Shown here: in pieces, positions 8,916 through 18,318 of the stretch
Layout: every line of letters begins with the position of its first letter
Numbering within the stretch: the stretch's first letter is position 1
Assembly: GCA_018334915.1 (NCBI GenBank)
Contig: JAGXLB010000010.1
Coordinates: forward strand, 1-32,707
Reading direction: 5' to 3'
Origin: Candidatus Bipolaricaulota bacterium
Lineage (GTDB): Bacteria; Bipolaricaulota; Bipolaricaulia; M55B111
DNA length: 32,707 nucleotides
Notes under the pieces: generated by a model
Told to the model about the DNA's origin: nothing
What the model saw: the letters and a program-made list of their open reading frames with translations, nothing else
The model's database searches: none
Program-made: the position numbers and the translations under genes

Positions 8916-9631
8916 AGAGTTTGGTCTCTGCGGCTAGGTTAATTATCCCATTGACCCTGAGCCTCATTATCCTGGCCTCCTTACCTTCCCTCTCCATCTC
9001 CCTCCCGGATAGAATAGGCAGACTCAATGACTACGGAAATATACTTACTATGGAGAACCAGAGAAATTTACGGGAAAAAATCACCCAGTTGGAAGATAAA
9101 AAAATAGGGCTGACCCTGCTAATATCGACCCGTGACCCCTATCTTAATCCCGATATATTCGCCTCTAAAATAAGAGCTAAGTGGGGTATTCAGGAGGGAA
9201 TAAACGAAAACTTCGTTTTATTCGTTCAGGGGAAAGAGGGCTGGGCGGTGAGAACTTTCTTTACCCCAACCGTTTTGAACCTTTTTTCGTCCGAGGATTT
9301 TAAAAACTACCAGGAAACTCTGAAAAAACGAGCGAGTAGCGGTGACATCAGATCTGGGGCACTGTACGCAGTAAAAACAATTTACAGAAAAGCATTTCCG
9401 CCTAAAAAGAAAAAGGATCAATCCACCGAAAAATCGGGTGGGCTTAGTTTAGCCCACATCATTGGTGGAATAGTTGGCGGAGTTTTACTGATTACCGTAC
9501 TGGTCCGTCGGGAAGCTATGAAAAGGTGCCCCCAGTGCGGAAGTAGGTTGAATATATCGCGGGTCCATAACGAATTCACGGACGAAACTATAAAGAACTG
9601 CCCGGACTGCGGCTATACTGAAACGGAATAA
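8888..9631 (+). CDS. TPM-domain membrane protein with C-terminal zinc ribbon
   Basis: LPDRIGRLNDYGNILTMENQRNLREKITQLEDKKIGLTLLIST, a TPM-like domain, a TM segment, then CPQCGSRLN...CPDCGY. Start uncertain. Confidence 0.8.
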   Translation: MFSNPLHRIKSLVSAARLIIPLTLSLIILASLPSLSISLPDRIGRLNDYGNILTMENQRNLREKITQLEDKKIGLTLLISTRDPYLNPDIFASKIRAKWGIQEGINENFVLFVQGKEGWAVRTFFTPTVLNLFSSEDFKNYQETLKKRASSGDIRSGALYAVKTIYRKAFPPKKKKDQSTEKSGGLSLAHIIGGIVGGVLLITVLVRREAMKRCPQCGSRLNISRVHNEFTDETIKNCPDCGYTETE

Positions 9632-9646
9632 CGGGGGTACCCGAAG

Positions 9647-10072
9647 TTGAAAGTGTCCATTTATCCAGCTGAAAAGATAAAGAAGTTGGCCTGGACTGCA
9701 ATATTTATCGTTTACGCCGGAATTATATTTTACGCCTCAATCCATCCCGTACAGGAAGGTGTACCTATTATAACCGTTCCCGGTGCTGACAAGCTAATAC
9801 ATGCCGGGGAATTCACCCTGTTTACGTTAATTGGCTATAAAGCAATTAGTTATTATACCGAGAGTGATGGAAGGTACAGAAGCCTTATTACTCTATCATT
9901 TTTTTACGGGGGATTAACTGAACTGGTCCAGATTTTCTTTCACTACAGGACTGCATCAGTATTAGACTGGTTTGCAGATATTTTCGGGATAGGGTTCGGG
10001 CTGATAGTGATACTCCTGATTGATGGTTGGAGAAAAAACCAGGACCGGAATTATACAGAACCACCTAGCTAG
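9647..10072 (+). CDS. VanZ-like membrane protein
   Basis: ADKLIHAGEFTLFTLIGYKA...ELVQIFFHYRTASVLDWFADIFGIGFG, VanZ pattern. Confidence 0.85.
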   Translation: MKVSIYPAEKIKKLAWTAIFIVYAGIIFYASIHPVQEGVPIITVPGADKLIHAGEFTLFTLIGYKAISYYTESDGRYRSLITLSFFYGGLTELVQIFFHYRTASVLDWFADIFGIGFGLIVILLIDGWRKNQDRNYTEPPS

Positions 10073-10139
10073 GGCGGGTGGATTCGAACCACCGGTCCAG
10101 GGACCAAAACCCTGTGCCTTACCCCTTGGCCACGCCCTA
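10069..10139 (-). tRNA. tRNA-Gln (anticodon TTG)
   Basis: Minus-strand cloverleaf TAGGGCG...CAGGG-TTTTGGT-CCCTG...GGTTCGAATCC...CGCCCTA. CCA not encoded. Confidence 0.95.
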
Positions 10140-10213
10140 TTAAATTAAAAATAAAATAATATATTATATTCGGAAGCAGCTGACCTTAACTGTCCAAAAC
10201 TGCTTCGCTCGGG

Positions 10214-10597
10214 CTAAAATTCGTCGGTGAAACTCAAGTCTTCGATTTCTTCCTCTTCTTCCTCTTCTTCCTCTTCTAAACCTTGCCCTCCGACGGTTTC
10301 CTCGGCAGAACTAAGATCTTCGGCTTCTTCTTCCGCTTCTTCACCAACTTCTTCCCTGTACTTTTTGAGAACTTTCTCTTCCAGCTCCAGCCTGAAATCG
10401 TTGTCTATGGGATGGGCGGTATCGCGATACTCGCCGTCCCCAACCTCTCTGCTCGGCATAGCCACGAACAGGCCGTTGCTACCCTCGATAACCTTTACCG
10501 AATGAATGATAAATACGTCGTCAAAAACGACAGAACAGAACGACTTTAAGTTCCCTTCGTCCTTCATCGGTCTTATTTCGACTCTAGTGATTTCCAC
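10214..10597 (-). CDS. spoVG: SpoVG family regulator with extended acidic C-terminal tail
   Basis: MEITRVEIRPMKDEGNLKSFCSVVFDDVFIIHSVKVIEGSNGLFVAMPSR...YRDTAHPI is SpoVG. The tail ends GLEEEEEEEEEEIEDLSFTDEF. Confidence 0.95.
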   Translation of the reverse strand: MEITRVEIRPMKDEGNLKSFCSVVFDDVFIIHSVKVIEGSNGLFVAMPSREVGDGEYRDTAHPIDNDFRLELEEKVLKKYREEVGEEAEEEAEDLSSAEETVGGQGLEEEEEEEEEEIEDLSFTDEF

Positions 10598-10739
10598 GGT
10601 AAAACCTCTCCTTTTGTCTATTCTTTTGGGTTGAAAAATGTTATCACACGGTTAACTCTATTTCAACAAAGGAGATACAGCCACTGAAATCACTGACCTG
10701 GAGTTGGATAGCGAGGCCAACAAAATCGAACAAATTTGG

Positions 10740-10959
10740 TTCTTTCCCCATTGCCTGAAAGCGAGCCGTAATTCATAAACATTTAGGTCATTTTGACCTC
10801 CATATTGCCTTTTGCCACTTATATGGCAACTTATTTAACCTTAAAATCTTATCAGTAGAGGTAATCCGGCAGCCAGGTAAGCGACAGAGGGCAGATAAGG
10901 GCTAAAAGTTTAGTCCAGCGGCGGTGAAAGAACTGAGCCAAAGTTTGTAGCCCCGCTGG
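10740..10959 (-). repeat. Dispersed structured intergenic element, copy B
   Basis: Core CAGTAGAGGTAATCCGGCAGCCAGGTAAG (10853-10881, + strand). Arms CTTTTGCCACTTAT (10809-10822) and ATAAGGGCTAAAAG (10895-10908). Flanking blocks match A and C when read on the minus strand. Confidence 0.65.
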
Positions 10960-11076
10960 GATAAATAAGCAATAGTTGCAAAATTTTTCAGGACCGGATA
11001 ATTTCAACAATGTCGGGGATCGGTAGGAATTACGAATCGAAATTTTCTACCCAATTTTCAAACAAGGAGGTTAATA

Positions 11077-11394
11077 ATGAAACTATATTCAACCGGTGAA
11101 GTAGTGGGGGAAGAGATCGAAACCAGCCTGGGCCTTGTACGGGGCAATACAATCAGAGCAAGAGGTTTTGGTAGAGATATACTTGCCGGACTGCGTAATC
11201 TGATCGGAGGCGAAATCAAGGACTACACTGAAATGCTGAACGATGCCCGGGACGAAGCTATTGATCGCATGGTAAAGGAAGCGGAGGAGATGGGTGCAGA
11301 TGGAATATTGGAAGTAAGGTTTACAACTTCCCAGACTATGGGTGGCGCCGCGGAGATTCTCGCTTATGGCACGGCAGTCAAATTCGAAGAGTAA
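11077..11394 (+). CDS. YbjQ/UPF0145 heavy-metal-binding-domain protein
   Basis: VVGEEIETSLGLVRGNTIRARGFGRDILAGLRNLIGGEIKDYTEML; AAGGAGG RBS. Confidence 0.93.
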   Translation: MKLYSTGEVVGEEIETSLGLVRGNTIRARGFGRDILAGLRNLIGGEIKDYTEMLNDARDEAIDRMVKEAEEMGADGILEVRFTTSQTMGGAAEILAYGTAVKFEE

Positions 11395-11533
11395 ACCCTT
11401 TAGCCAGTCTGAATATCAGGGTTAAGTCCGGGATCATTGAACCTTCCTGTCCCCTCCATTAGAATTAAACAATTATTCTAAGGTACAGTAATTGGCTTCT
11501 TCCACTCCATTAACAATAGCAATTGAGGAGATA

Positions 11534-12220
11534 ATGCTTACCCTAGGATTTGATACAGCTACAGACCTCGGAACAGTCGGTTTAATCGACGAAGAGGACG
11601 TCATAGGAGAGTTTACCTTTGAGGCCGACGAAAGCCAGTCCGAAAGGCTTCTTTCCTCAATTGATCTGTTGTTGAAAGAGTCGGATCTAAAAATATCAGA
11701 CGTGGAGAAAATAGGTGTTTCAAGAGGTCCGGGTTCCTTTACGGGACTAAGAATAGGGATCAGCACGGCAAAGGGTCTCGCACACGGACTGGGAATTCCC
11801 CTGGTGGGCGTACCACTGACGACCTGCTACTACAAGAAGGTAGAATACTACCCCGGAGTGGTATATACGCTTATAAAGGACAGGAGAGACCTGGTATATT
11901 ATGCCGGGTTCAACAAAGACGGAAACAAAATGGGAGAAGAAGAATCTATTTCCGTCGGTGAAGCCAAAAAGAGGATAAGTCTCCAAAAGAACAATGCCAC
12001 TAAACCAGTGTTGCTGATTGGAGACGCCGTGCCAGAGCACAGAAATAAGTTTAACGGAATTGATAACGCTGTATTATCCAAAGGAGAACTAAACTACCCT
12101 TCAGGTCTGCAGGTGGCTTTTTTAGGTAGAGATATTCAAGGAGGGGAGGACGAACTGGCCTCTCTGGAACCACTTTACGCTCAGCGACCAATCGCTGAAA
12201 TAAATTGGAACTCAAAATAA
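11534..12220 (+). CDS. tsaB: tRNA threonylcarbamoyladenosine biosynthesis protein TsaB
   Basis: MLTLGFDTATDLGTVGL...GPGSFTGLRIGISTAKGLAHGLGIPLVGV is typical TsaB. GAGGAG RBS directly before ATG 11534. Confidence 0.93.
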   Translation: MLTLGFDTATDLGTVGLIDEEDVIGEFTFEADESQSERLLSSIDLLLKESDLKISDVEKIGVSRGPGSFTGLRIGISTAKGLAHGLGIPLVGVPLTTCYYKKVEYYPGVVYTLIKDRRDLVYYAGFNKDGNKMGEEESISVGEAKKRISLQKNNATKPVLLIGDAVPEHRNKFNGIDNAVLSKGELNYPSGLQVAFLGRDIQGGEDELASLEPLYAQRPIAEINWNSK

Positions 12221-12232
12221 AAGGTGATAAAA

Positions 12233-12424
12233 ATGGCAAATAAATGCGAAGTATGTGGCAAAGGCTCCAGTTTCGGTAACGACGTAAGTAATTCAAACCA
12301 GCGAACGAGCAGGAAACGCAAACCAAATTTGAAGAAGGTTAAAGTATGGGAAAACGGAAAGAAGGTTCGGAAAACCGTATGCACGGATTGTATTAAAAGC
12401 GGTAAAGTAAAGAAGGCTATATAA
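12233..12424 (+). CDS. rpmB: 50S ribosomal protein L28
   Basis: MANKCEVCGKGSSFGNDVSNSNQRTSRKRKPNLKKVKVWENGKKVRKTVCTDCIKSGKV. Confidence 0.96.
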   Translation: MANKCEVCGKGSSFGNDVSNSNQRTSRKRKPNLKKVKVWENGKKVRKTVCTDCIKSGKVKKAI

Positions 12425-12426
12425 CC

Positions 12427-12515
12427 TGGTGCCAAGGGCGGGAGTCGAACCCGCACGGTCCAAACGGACCACGGGATTTTGAGTCCCGCGCGTCTGCCAA
12501 TTCCGCCACCCTGGC
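12427..12515 (-). tRNA. tRNA-Leu (anticodon CAA)
   Basis: Minus strand GCCAGGG...GGGA-CTCAAAA-TCCC, long variable arm GGTCCGTTTGGACC, GGTTCGACTCC, CCTTGGC-A-CCA (CCA encoded). Confidence 0.95.
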
Positions 12516-12616
12516 TGGAAGATAAGTATAGTTTGATCATTCCGGCAAGTCAACCATTCCTGACTGGATCTAAAATAGCGTAGATCAAAAATAAATCTTT
12601 GGGAGAAATTTTTATC

Positions 12617-14857
12617 ATGCACTATCTTCTAATCCGAGGACTGTCACATGGTACAGAGGCTAGGGATATAATCGGAGCTCTGGTAAACCAGACATCGCTA
12701 ACTCCCGATAATATAGGGAAAATAAATTGCGATGAAACCCTTGCCGCGGTAGAAGTGTATACGGGAAAAAATTCATACCAAGAGGAAAATATTAATTCCG
12801 TTGGTCCGGAAGATGTCGATGTCGTTCAGTGGGAAGAAAAACCCTGGGAAAAGATCAAAGGCTATATAGAAAAGTACCGAAATCTTGTCCAGCTCGAACG
12901 TAAAAAAGAGATGGAACGCCACAAAAGAGAGATAAGAGAAACCAGCGGGAGGGAAAGGGAAAAAATGGGCAGGGCCCTGCTGCACCTTCGGGGAAAGGAC
13001 GTCGGAGAAGACCTCGGTGGAAAGAGAATGATCAAGTTCAGCAGGAACAGGAAGGGCGAGACACTACCGGAAAACGAACTGGCGGTCGGAGATCTTGTCA
13101 TGCTCTCTAAAAACGATCCGTTAAGGGACGACAACCCCACGGGTACAGTAGCCGAACAGACAAGCTACTCCACCACCGTCGCCTTCGATGATCAGCCGGA
13201 TAGCTTTTTACTGGGGAAAGATCTGAGAATGGATCTTTACGTAAACGACATCACCTATCAACGAATGCTGGAAAGCCTCGAGAAACTTCCCTTTCATTTC
13301 AACCGGGAACTTGTGGAAAAATTACTCTGCCTGGCCCCCATTAAGGACGTAAAAGAGCCCAGGCTCGATTTAGCGAACGGCGGATTGGATAGCTCTCAAA
13401 AGAAAGCCGCTCGTAGAGCAACCAGCGCCGAATCGTTCTTCTGCATACACGGCCCCCCGGGTACAGGTAAAACCACAACTCTAGCCGGAGTTATAGAAGA
13501 ACTGGTAAGGCAAGACCAAAAGATACTGGCAACCGCGGCCTCCAATATAGCCGTGGATAATATAGTCGAATTTCTTATAGATAGGGAAGTAGAGGTGGTC
13601 AGAGTAGGTCACCCGGCCCGCATCACCCCGTATTTGCGCGAGGTCAGTCTTGATTACAAAATCCAGGAGAACTCCAAGTACCAGAGATCTCGGGAATTAA
13701 GGGAGGAAGCGAAAAAACTCCAGGACGAACAGGACTCTTACCAGTTTCCCTCCGGAAGGTATCGCCGGGGTATGAGCGATTCTCAAATTCACCAGCTCGC
13801 CCAGAAAGGGTCAGGTTCTAGAGGGGTCTCACGGGCCAAAATCAAAGAAATGTCGAGCTGGTTGAAACTCCAAGAGGAAATCGACGAACTCTACGAACGA
13901 AGCCAGCAACTGGAAGAAGAAGCAATTAACGAAATTATCGACGAATCGGATGTGGTATGTACCACTAATTCCACGGCCGGGTCGAGCCTTGTCGAAGAGT
14001 GGACTTTCGACGTAGTCGCAATTGACGAAGCCACTCAAGCTACCGAACCTTCCTGCTTGATTCCAATAAATAAGGCGAGCCGGGTTATCATGGCAGGTGA
14101 TCACAAACAACTACCCCCAACGATACTTGCCGAAGAGGCGAAAAAAGATCTGCAGGTTACCGCTTTTGAGAGGCTCGTCTCCCGAAAAGGGGGCTCGATA
14201 ACTGAAATGTTGCTCACACAGTTCAGGATGAACGAAAAGATTATGGAGTTTTCGAATCGTAATTTCTACGCCGGGAAACTTCAGGCGGATAGTTCGGTGG
14301 CCAGCCACACACTGGCCAGTTTACTGCCGGATAATTATAAGATAGATGGAACCGAACCTTCGTGGTTCACTGGAGCTCTGAATCCCGAACGACCGGTGAG
14401 TTTTCTAGATACCAAAAAGATCGACGCGGGGGAGAGACAAAGACCCGGCTCTACTTCCCGGGAAAACCCGGCTGAAGCAAAAATCGTCTCCAGACTAGTG
14501 GGCTGGCTAATGGATTACCTCCCCGCGAAAAATATCGGAGTTATTTCGCCCTACGACGATCAAATTGACCTGCTAAGCTCCAGAATCGACGAGAAAAATC
14601 TCGAAATAAAGACGGTCGACGGTTTCCAGGGGAGAGAGAAAGAAGTAGTAATTATTTCGTTCGTTAGAAGTAACGAAGATGATCAGTTAGGTTTTCTTAC
14701 TGACGTGAGACGGCTTAACGTCTCTTTAACCAGGGCACGAAGGAAGTTAATAATGATCGGGGATTCCAAGACTCTATCGACTCACAAAACGTACGAAAAG
14801 CTGGTAAAATTCGTCAGAGAGAACGATTTCTACAGAGAGATAAATTATTTAAGTTAA
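12617..14857 (+). CDS. Superfamily 1 DNA/RNA helicase, UPF1/IGHMBP2-like
   Basis: Walker A GPPGTGKTTTLAGVIEEL, DEATQATEPSCLIPI, GDHKQLPPTI, LLTQFRMNEKIMEFSNRNFY, TVDGFQGREKEVVIISFVRSN and RRLNVSLTRAR. Confidence 0.94.
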   Translation: MHYLLIRGLSHGTEARDIIGALVNQTSLTPDNIGKINCDETLAAVEVYTGKNSYQEENINSVGPEDVDVVQWEEKPWEKIKGYIEKYRNLVQLERKKEMERHKREIRETSGREREKMGRALLHLRGKDVGEDLGGKRMIKFSRNRKGETLPENELAVGDLVMLSKNDPLRDDNPTGTVAEQTSYSTTVAFDDQPDSFLLGKDLRMDLYVNDITYQRMLESLEKLPFHFNRELVEKLLCLAPIKDVKEPRLDLANGGLDSSQKKAARRATSAESFFCIHGPPGTGKTTTLAGVIEELVRQDQKILATAASNIAVDNIVEFLIDREVEVVRVGHPARITPYLREVSLDYKIQENSKYQRSRELREEAKKLQDEQDSYQFPSGRYRRGMSDSQIHQLAQKGSGSRGVSRAKIKEMSSWLKLQEEIDELYERSQQLEEEAINEIIDESDVVCTTNSTAGSSLVEEWTFDVVAIDEATQATEPSCLIPINKASRVIMAGDHKQLPPTILAEEAKKDLQVTAFERLVSRKGGSITEMLLTQFRMNEKIMEFSNRNFYAGKLQADSSVASHTLASLLPDNYKIDGTEPSWFTGALNPERPVSFLDTKKIDAGERQRPGSTSRENPAEAKIVSRLVGWLMDYLPAKNIGVISPYDDQIDLLSSRIDEKNLEIKTVDGFQGREKEVVIISFVRSNEDDQLGFLTDVRRLNVSLTRARRKLIMIGDSKTLSTHKTYEKLVKFVRENDFYREINYLS

Positions 14858-14882
14858 GAACAAAACCCCGGCCCTGAAAACT

Positions 14883-15665
14883 TTACTTAAAAAAGTAATC
14901 CCAGAGCCTAATTTTTATAAATCTCTTTTTGAAATAAGGGGTCATAAGCAAACCCCCGATGAATCCACCCACGTGGGCTAGCCTGGCCACCTGCCCAACT
15001 GGCTCTCCAACTGCCCGGATTAGCTCAAATAAAAACCAGAGACCTACCATAATGAAAGCGGGTATCTCTATGAACGTGATGAAGAAGAATATTGGTACCA
15101 GGGTAACTATCCTGGAGTTAGGATAAAGCAGGAGATACGCGGCCATTACTCCGGCTATAGCTCCGGATGCTCCAACCATAGGAGTTCCACTGCCGCTATT
15201 TGCCATTATCTGTAGGGCTCCCCCGGCAAGCCCCGCCAGAAAATAGAACAGTAAAAATCGAACCGGTCCCATAGCATCTTCCACATTATCACCAAAAATC
15301 CAGAGGAACAACATATTGCCAGCTAGGTGAAAAATTCCACCGTGAAGAAAGGTAGACGTAATCATGGTGAAAAAGATCGGAAAAGGGACAGTAGGAGGGA
15401 AATCGGCAAAATTCGCGACTTCACCGGGTACCGCTCCAAATTTAAAGTAAAAATATCTTCTGGCAGAAACGGGAACCCTTGTGGCCCTAATGTTTTGGTT
15501 GTACGGTAAAATCCCGTAATCCTTCCATTTAGTCAAATTAAGGGTCCGATCAGGCTGGGTGCCAAGCGTTAAGGTAAAGAGAAAAACGATGACGTTAAGA
15601 GCAATAAGACTGACCGTAACCCAGGAGAAGCGATAGCTCGGTCTTCTATCGCGAATGGGAATCAA
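14883..15665 (-). CDS. Rhomboid family intramembrane serine protease
   Basis: STFLHGGIFHLAGNMLFLWIFGDNVEDAMG, GASGAIAGVMAAYLLLYP and ARLAHVGGFIGG contain the GxSG and His catalytic motifs. Confidence 0.94.
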   Translation of the reverse strand: MIPIRDRRPSYRFSWVTVSLIALNVIVFLFTLTLGTQPDRTLNLTKWKDYGILPYNQNIRATRVPVSARRYFYFKFGAVPGEVANFADFPPTVPFPIFFTMITSTFLHGGIFHLAGNMLFLWIFGDNVEDAMGPVRFLLFYFLAGLAGGALQIMANSGSGTPMVGASGAIAGVMAAYLLLYPNSRIVTLVPIFFFITFIEIPAFIMVGLWFLFELIRAVGEPVGQVARLAHVGGFIGGLLMTPYFKKRFIKIRLWDYFFK

Positions 15666-15668
15666 AGC

Positions 15669-16340
15669 TTACACTTCCCGGGAAAGACCGTTGGTTTGTG
15701 CAAGTTCTTCGAGATTCTGAGATTCGCCCGCTGACCCCGGCGTAGAAATCCCCATAGATATAACCATTTTGATTCCTTCTTCTACTGACAGGTCCAAATA
15801 AGTAACGTCCTCTTCGGGCACGATGAACAATTTACCGGTAAAAGGATTTGGAGCACTAAAGATGTACACAGCGACCTTGTCCTCGATATGATTGGTAATA
15901 AACCCAATGGTATAGCTACCAGATCTAGGATACTCGAAGAGTACCGCCTCCTTGAAAGAGGAAAAATCCCCTTGTCCAAGGACGGCCTCCGAAATCTCCT
16001 GAGCAGGGGGGTAAATGCGCTTAACGATGGGCACTCGTTTTAATGCCAGTCCAAAGTACCTCCGAACGAGCTTACCTAGGTATACCCGCGAGACTAACCC
16101 CAGTATCAGCACTACAACCACGGTATAGATTATACTGAGGCCGGGAATCCATTCGATTCCAAATAGACGCTGGAGAGATCGGCTGAGCTGGGCTCCAAGC
16201 ACGGTTCCTCGACCAAAAAATTGGTCTATTAAATTATAGCCGAGCCAGAGCAAGTAGATGGTTATCGATATCGGAAGTATTGTTACCAATCCATCAATCA
16301 AAATGTCTCGCAGCTTATGAAAAAAAACCGATAGTTTCAT
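15669..16340 (-). CDS. DUF502 membrane protein
   Basis: LVTILPISITIYLLWLGYNLID...RVPIVKRIYPPAQEISEAVL...GFITN...VFSAPNPFTGKLFIVP pattern. Confidence 0.88.
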   Translation of the reverse strand: MKLSVFFHKLRDILIDGLVTILPISITIYLLWLGYNLIDQFFGRGTVLGAQLSRSLQRLFGIEWIPGLSIIYTVVVVLILGLVSRVYLGKLVRRYFGLALKRVPIVKRIYPPAQEISEAVLGQGDFSSFKEAVLFEYPRSGSYTIGFITNHIEDKVAVYIFSAPNPFTGKLFIVPEEDVTYLDLSVEEGIKMVISMGISTPGSAGESQNLEELAQTNGLSREV

Positions 16341-16382
16341 CTCTCGGGCACCTGGTTACCAAATTAATTCTGCAAGCTAAAT

Positions 16383-16409
16383 AAAAAGGCCCCCGCCAAC
16401 CGGAGGCCT
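16383..16409 (-). terminator. Rho-independent terminator downstream of the UgpC-like gene
   Basis: Minus strand AGGCCTCCG-GTTGG-CGGGGGCCT followed by TTTTTATTT. Confidence 0.85.
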
Positions 16410-16458
16410 AAAATCATGTAATTAAAATTGTGGTGAAAATAATTCCGTACGGAAAGGG

Positions 16459-17559
16459 TTAAACCAACGCCTCTTCCGTTTCTTTATCAAATATATGTAT
16501 GTAATCCATGTCCGCGAACAGTGTTACGTCCTGATGAGGTTCGATCTCTACCCTCGGATCAAGCTGAGCGACGATCTCCTGGTCACCGACTTCTGCGTGG
16601 ACGATTATCTCGTCGCCAAGCGGCTCGGTAACCAATACGTGGGTATCGAAGCTTTTAGTTCTGTCCCCTTCGTGGACGGTCTGTTCCGCCGTGAGATCTT
16701 CAGGCCTTACACCGAACGTTATATCTTTTCCGTTCATCCCTTCCAGCTGATCGGTGATCTTATCGGTCAACAAAAGATTGAAGCCGTCCCCTTCGACGTA
16801 TATATTGCCATCTTCTTCTTTTATGCGAGCATCCAGGAAGTTCATTGAAGGACTACCTATGAAGCCGGCCACGAACTTGTTGCTCGGGTAATCGTAGATC
16901 TCCTGGGGCGCGGCGTACTGCTGGATGATCCCTTCATCAATTACGGCAACCCTGTTACCCAAAGTCATCGCTTCTACCTGATCGTGGGTTACGTACATCG
17001 ATGTCGTTTCCAGGTTGTGGTGTAATTCCTGGAGTTCAGCCCTCATCTGGACCCTCAGTTTGGCGTCGAGGTTGGATAAAGGCTCGTCGAACAGGAATAC
17101 CTTCGGGTTTCGTGCTATTGCCCTCCCCACTGCAACTCTCTGACGCTGCCCTCCGGAGAGTTCCTTTGGCTTGGAGTCAAGCTTGTCGTGTATACCCAGT
17201 AGTTCGGCCGTCCTATTTACCCTCTCTTCGATCTCGTCTTTCGGTAGCTTGCGTAGCTTAAGTCCGAAAGCGATATTGTTGTAGACGTCCATGTGGGGAT
17301 AAAGGGCGTAATTTTGAAAGACCATCGCTATATCTCTGTCTTTTGGGGGGACACCGTTTACGACTTCATCGCCGATGTAGACCTCACCCTTGGTGGGCTC
17401 TTCCAGCCCGGCCACACACCGAAGAGTGGTTGTTTTTCCGCAGCCCGAAGGACCGACAAGCACGATAAATTCCGAGTCCTCTATGGTTAGATTAGCACTA
17501 TCCACCGCCGTTAAATCGCCAAACATCTTTGTTACGTTGTTTAATCTTACTTCTGCCAT
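16459..17559 (-). CDS. ABC transporter ATPase, UgpC/MsmK/MalK family (carbohydrate uptake)
   Basis: MAEVRLNNVTKMFGDLTAVDSANLTIEDSEFIVLVGPSGCGKTTTLR, LSGGQRQRVAVGRAI, plus C-terminal MOBE/TOBE region. Confidence 0.94.
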   Translation of the reverse strand: MAEVRLNNVTKMFGDLTAVDSANLTIEDSEFIVLVGPSGCGKTTTLRCVAGLEEPTKGEVYIGDEVVNGVPPKDRDIAMVFQNYALYPHMDVYNNIAFGLKLRKLPKDEIEERVNRTAELLGIHDKLDSKPKELSGGQRQRVAVGRAIARNPKVFLFDEPLSNLDAKLRVQMRAELQELHHNLETTSMYVTHDQVEAMTLGNRVAVIDEGIIQQYAAPQEIYDYPSNKFVAGFIGSPSMNFLDARIKEEDGNIYVEGDGFNLLLTDKITDQLEGMNGKDITFGVRPEDLTAEQTVHEGDRTKSFDTHVLVTEPLGDEIIVHAEVGDQEIVAQLDPRVEIEPHQDVTLFADMDYIHIFDKETEEALV

Positions 17560-17760
17560 ACAAAAACCTCCCGTTTATCCAGGCTAGTTTAAACCGGGGA
17601 AATTTAACTTTCCTCGCATTTAAATCACTGCATAAAAAATCGCTCTCAAAGAAACAATTTCATAATTAGTGTAACTACTGTTTTTGGGCCTTGCAAGTTT
17701 TCCAGAACTTTTAACACCAAATAAGACGGAGCCCAGCTTTCACGAGGAAGGCTTCACGGG

Positions 17761-17766
17761 TATAAT
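17761..17766 (+). promoter_or_regulatory. Possible -10 box for coaD
   Basis: Perfect TATAAT 61 nt before the coaD ATG. The -35 match (TTTCAC at 17738) is weak. Confidence 0.35.
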
Positions 17767-17826
17767 AAAGGTACTATTCAGAAGTAATTTATTAATCATT
17801 TATTCAAGCCCAGGAGGTAACCAGAC

Positions 17827-18318
17827 ATGCCAAAGGCTCTATATCCAGGAAGCTTTGACCCAATAACATATGGCCACCTCGACATAATAGAAAGAGCGGA
17901 AAAAATTTTTGACGATCTCATCGTAGGAATAGTCGAAAATCCCAGCAAGGAGACACTATTCCCGCCAGAGGAAAGAAAGGATCTCGCCCTGGCAGCATTG
18001 GAAGAAGAGAATATAGAAGTATCAAAGGTAATAACCTTCGATGGACTGTTGGTAAACTGTGCAAAATCCCACGACAGGGAATCAATAGTTAGAGGTCTCA
18101 GGGCAAACTCCGATTTTGAATACGAATTTCAAATGGCTTTAACCAATAGAGATCTTGCTCCGAGCATAGAATCGGTATTCCTTATGACCTCGGGGGAGTA
18201 TTCTTTTCTCAGTTCTAGCATAGTCAAGGAAGTGAAGCAACTGGGCGGGGACGTAAGTACATTCGTACCCCGGGTAGTCGAGAAGAAACTCGCAGAAAAG
18301 TTCTCAGTTACCGATTAA
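17827..18318 (+). CDS. coaD: Phosphopantetheine adenylyltransferase
   Basis: ALYPGSFDPITYGHLDIIERA, IVRGLRANSDFEYEFQMALTNRDL and YSFLSSSIVKEV; AGGAGG RBS. Confidence 0.97.
   Translation: MPKALYPGSFDPITYGHLDIIERAEKIFDDLIVGIVENPSKETLFPPEERKDLALAALEEENIEVSKVITFDGLLVNCAKSHDRESIVRGLRANSDFEYEFQMALTNRDLAPSIESVFLMTSGEYSFLSSSIVKEVKQLGGDVSTFVPRVVEKKLAEKFSVTD

Noticed and set aside
12181-12622. Minus-strand ORFs across rpmB and tRNA-Leu
   Set aside because: They overlap a ribosomal protein gene and a tRNA, so they are spurious.
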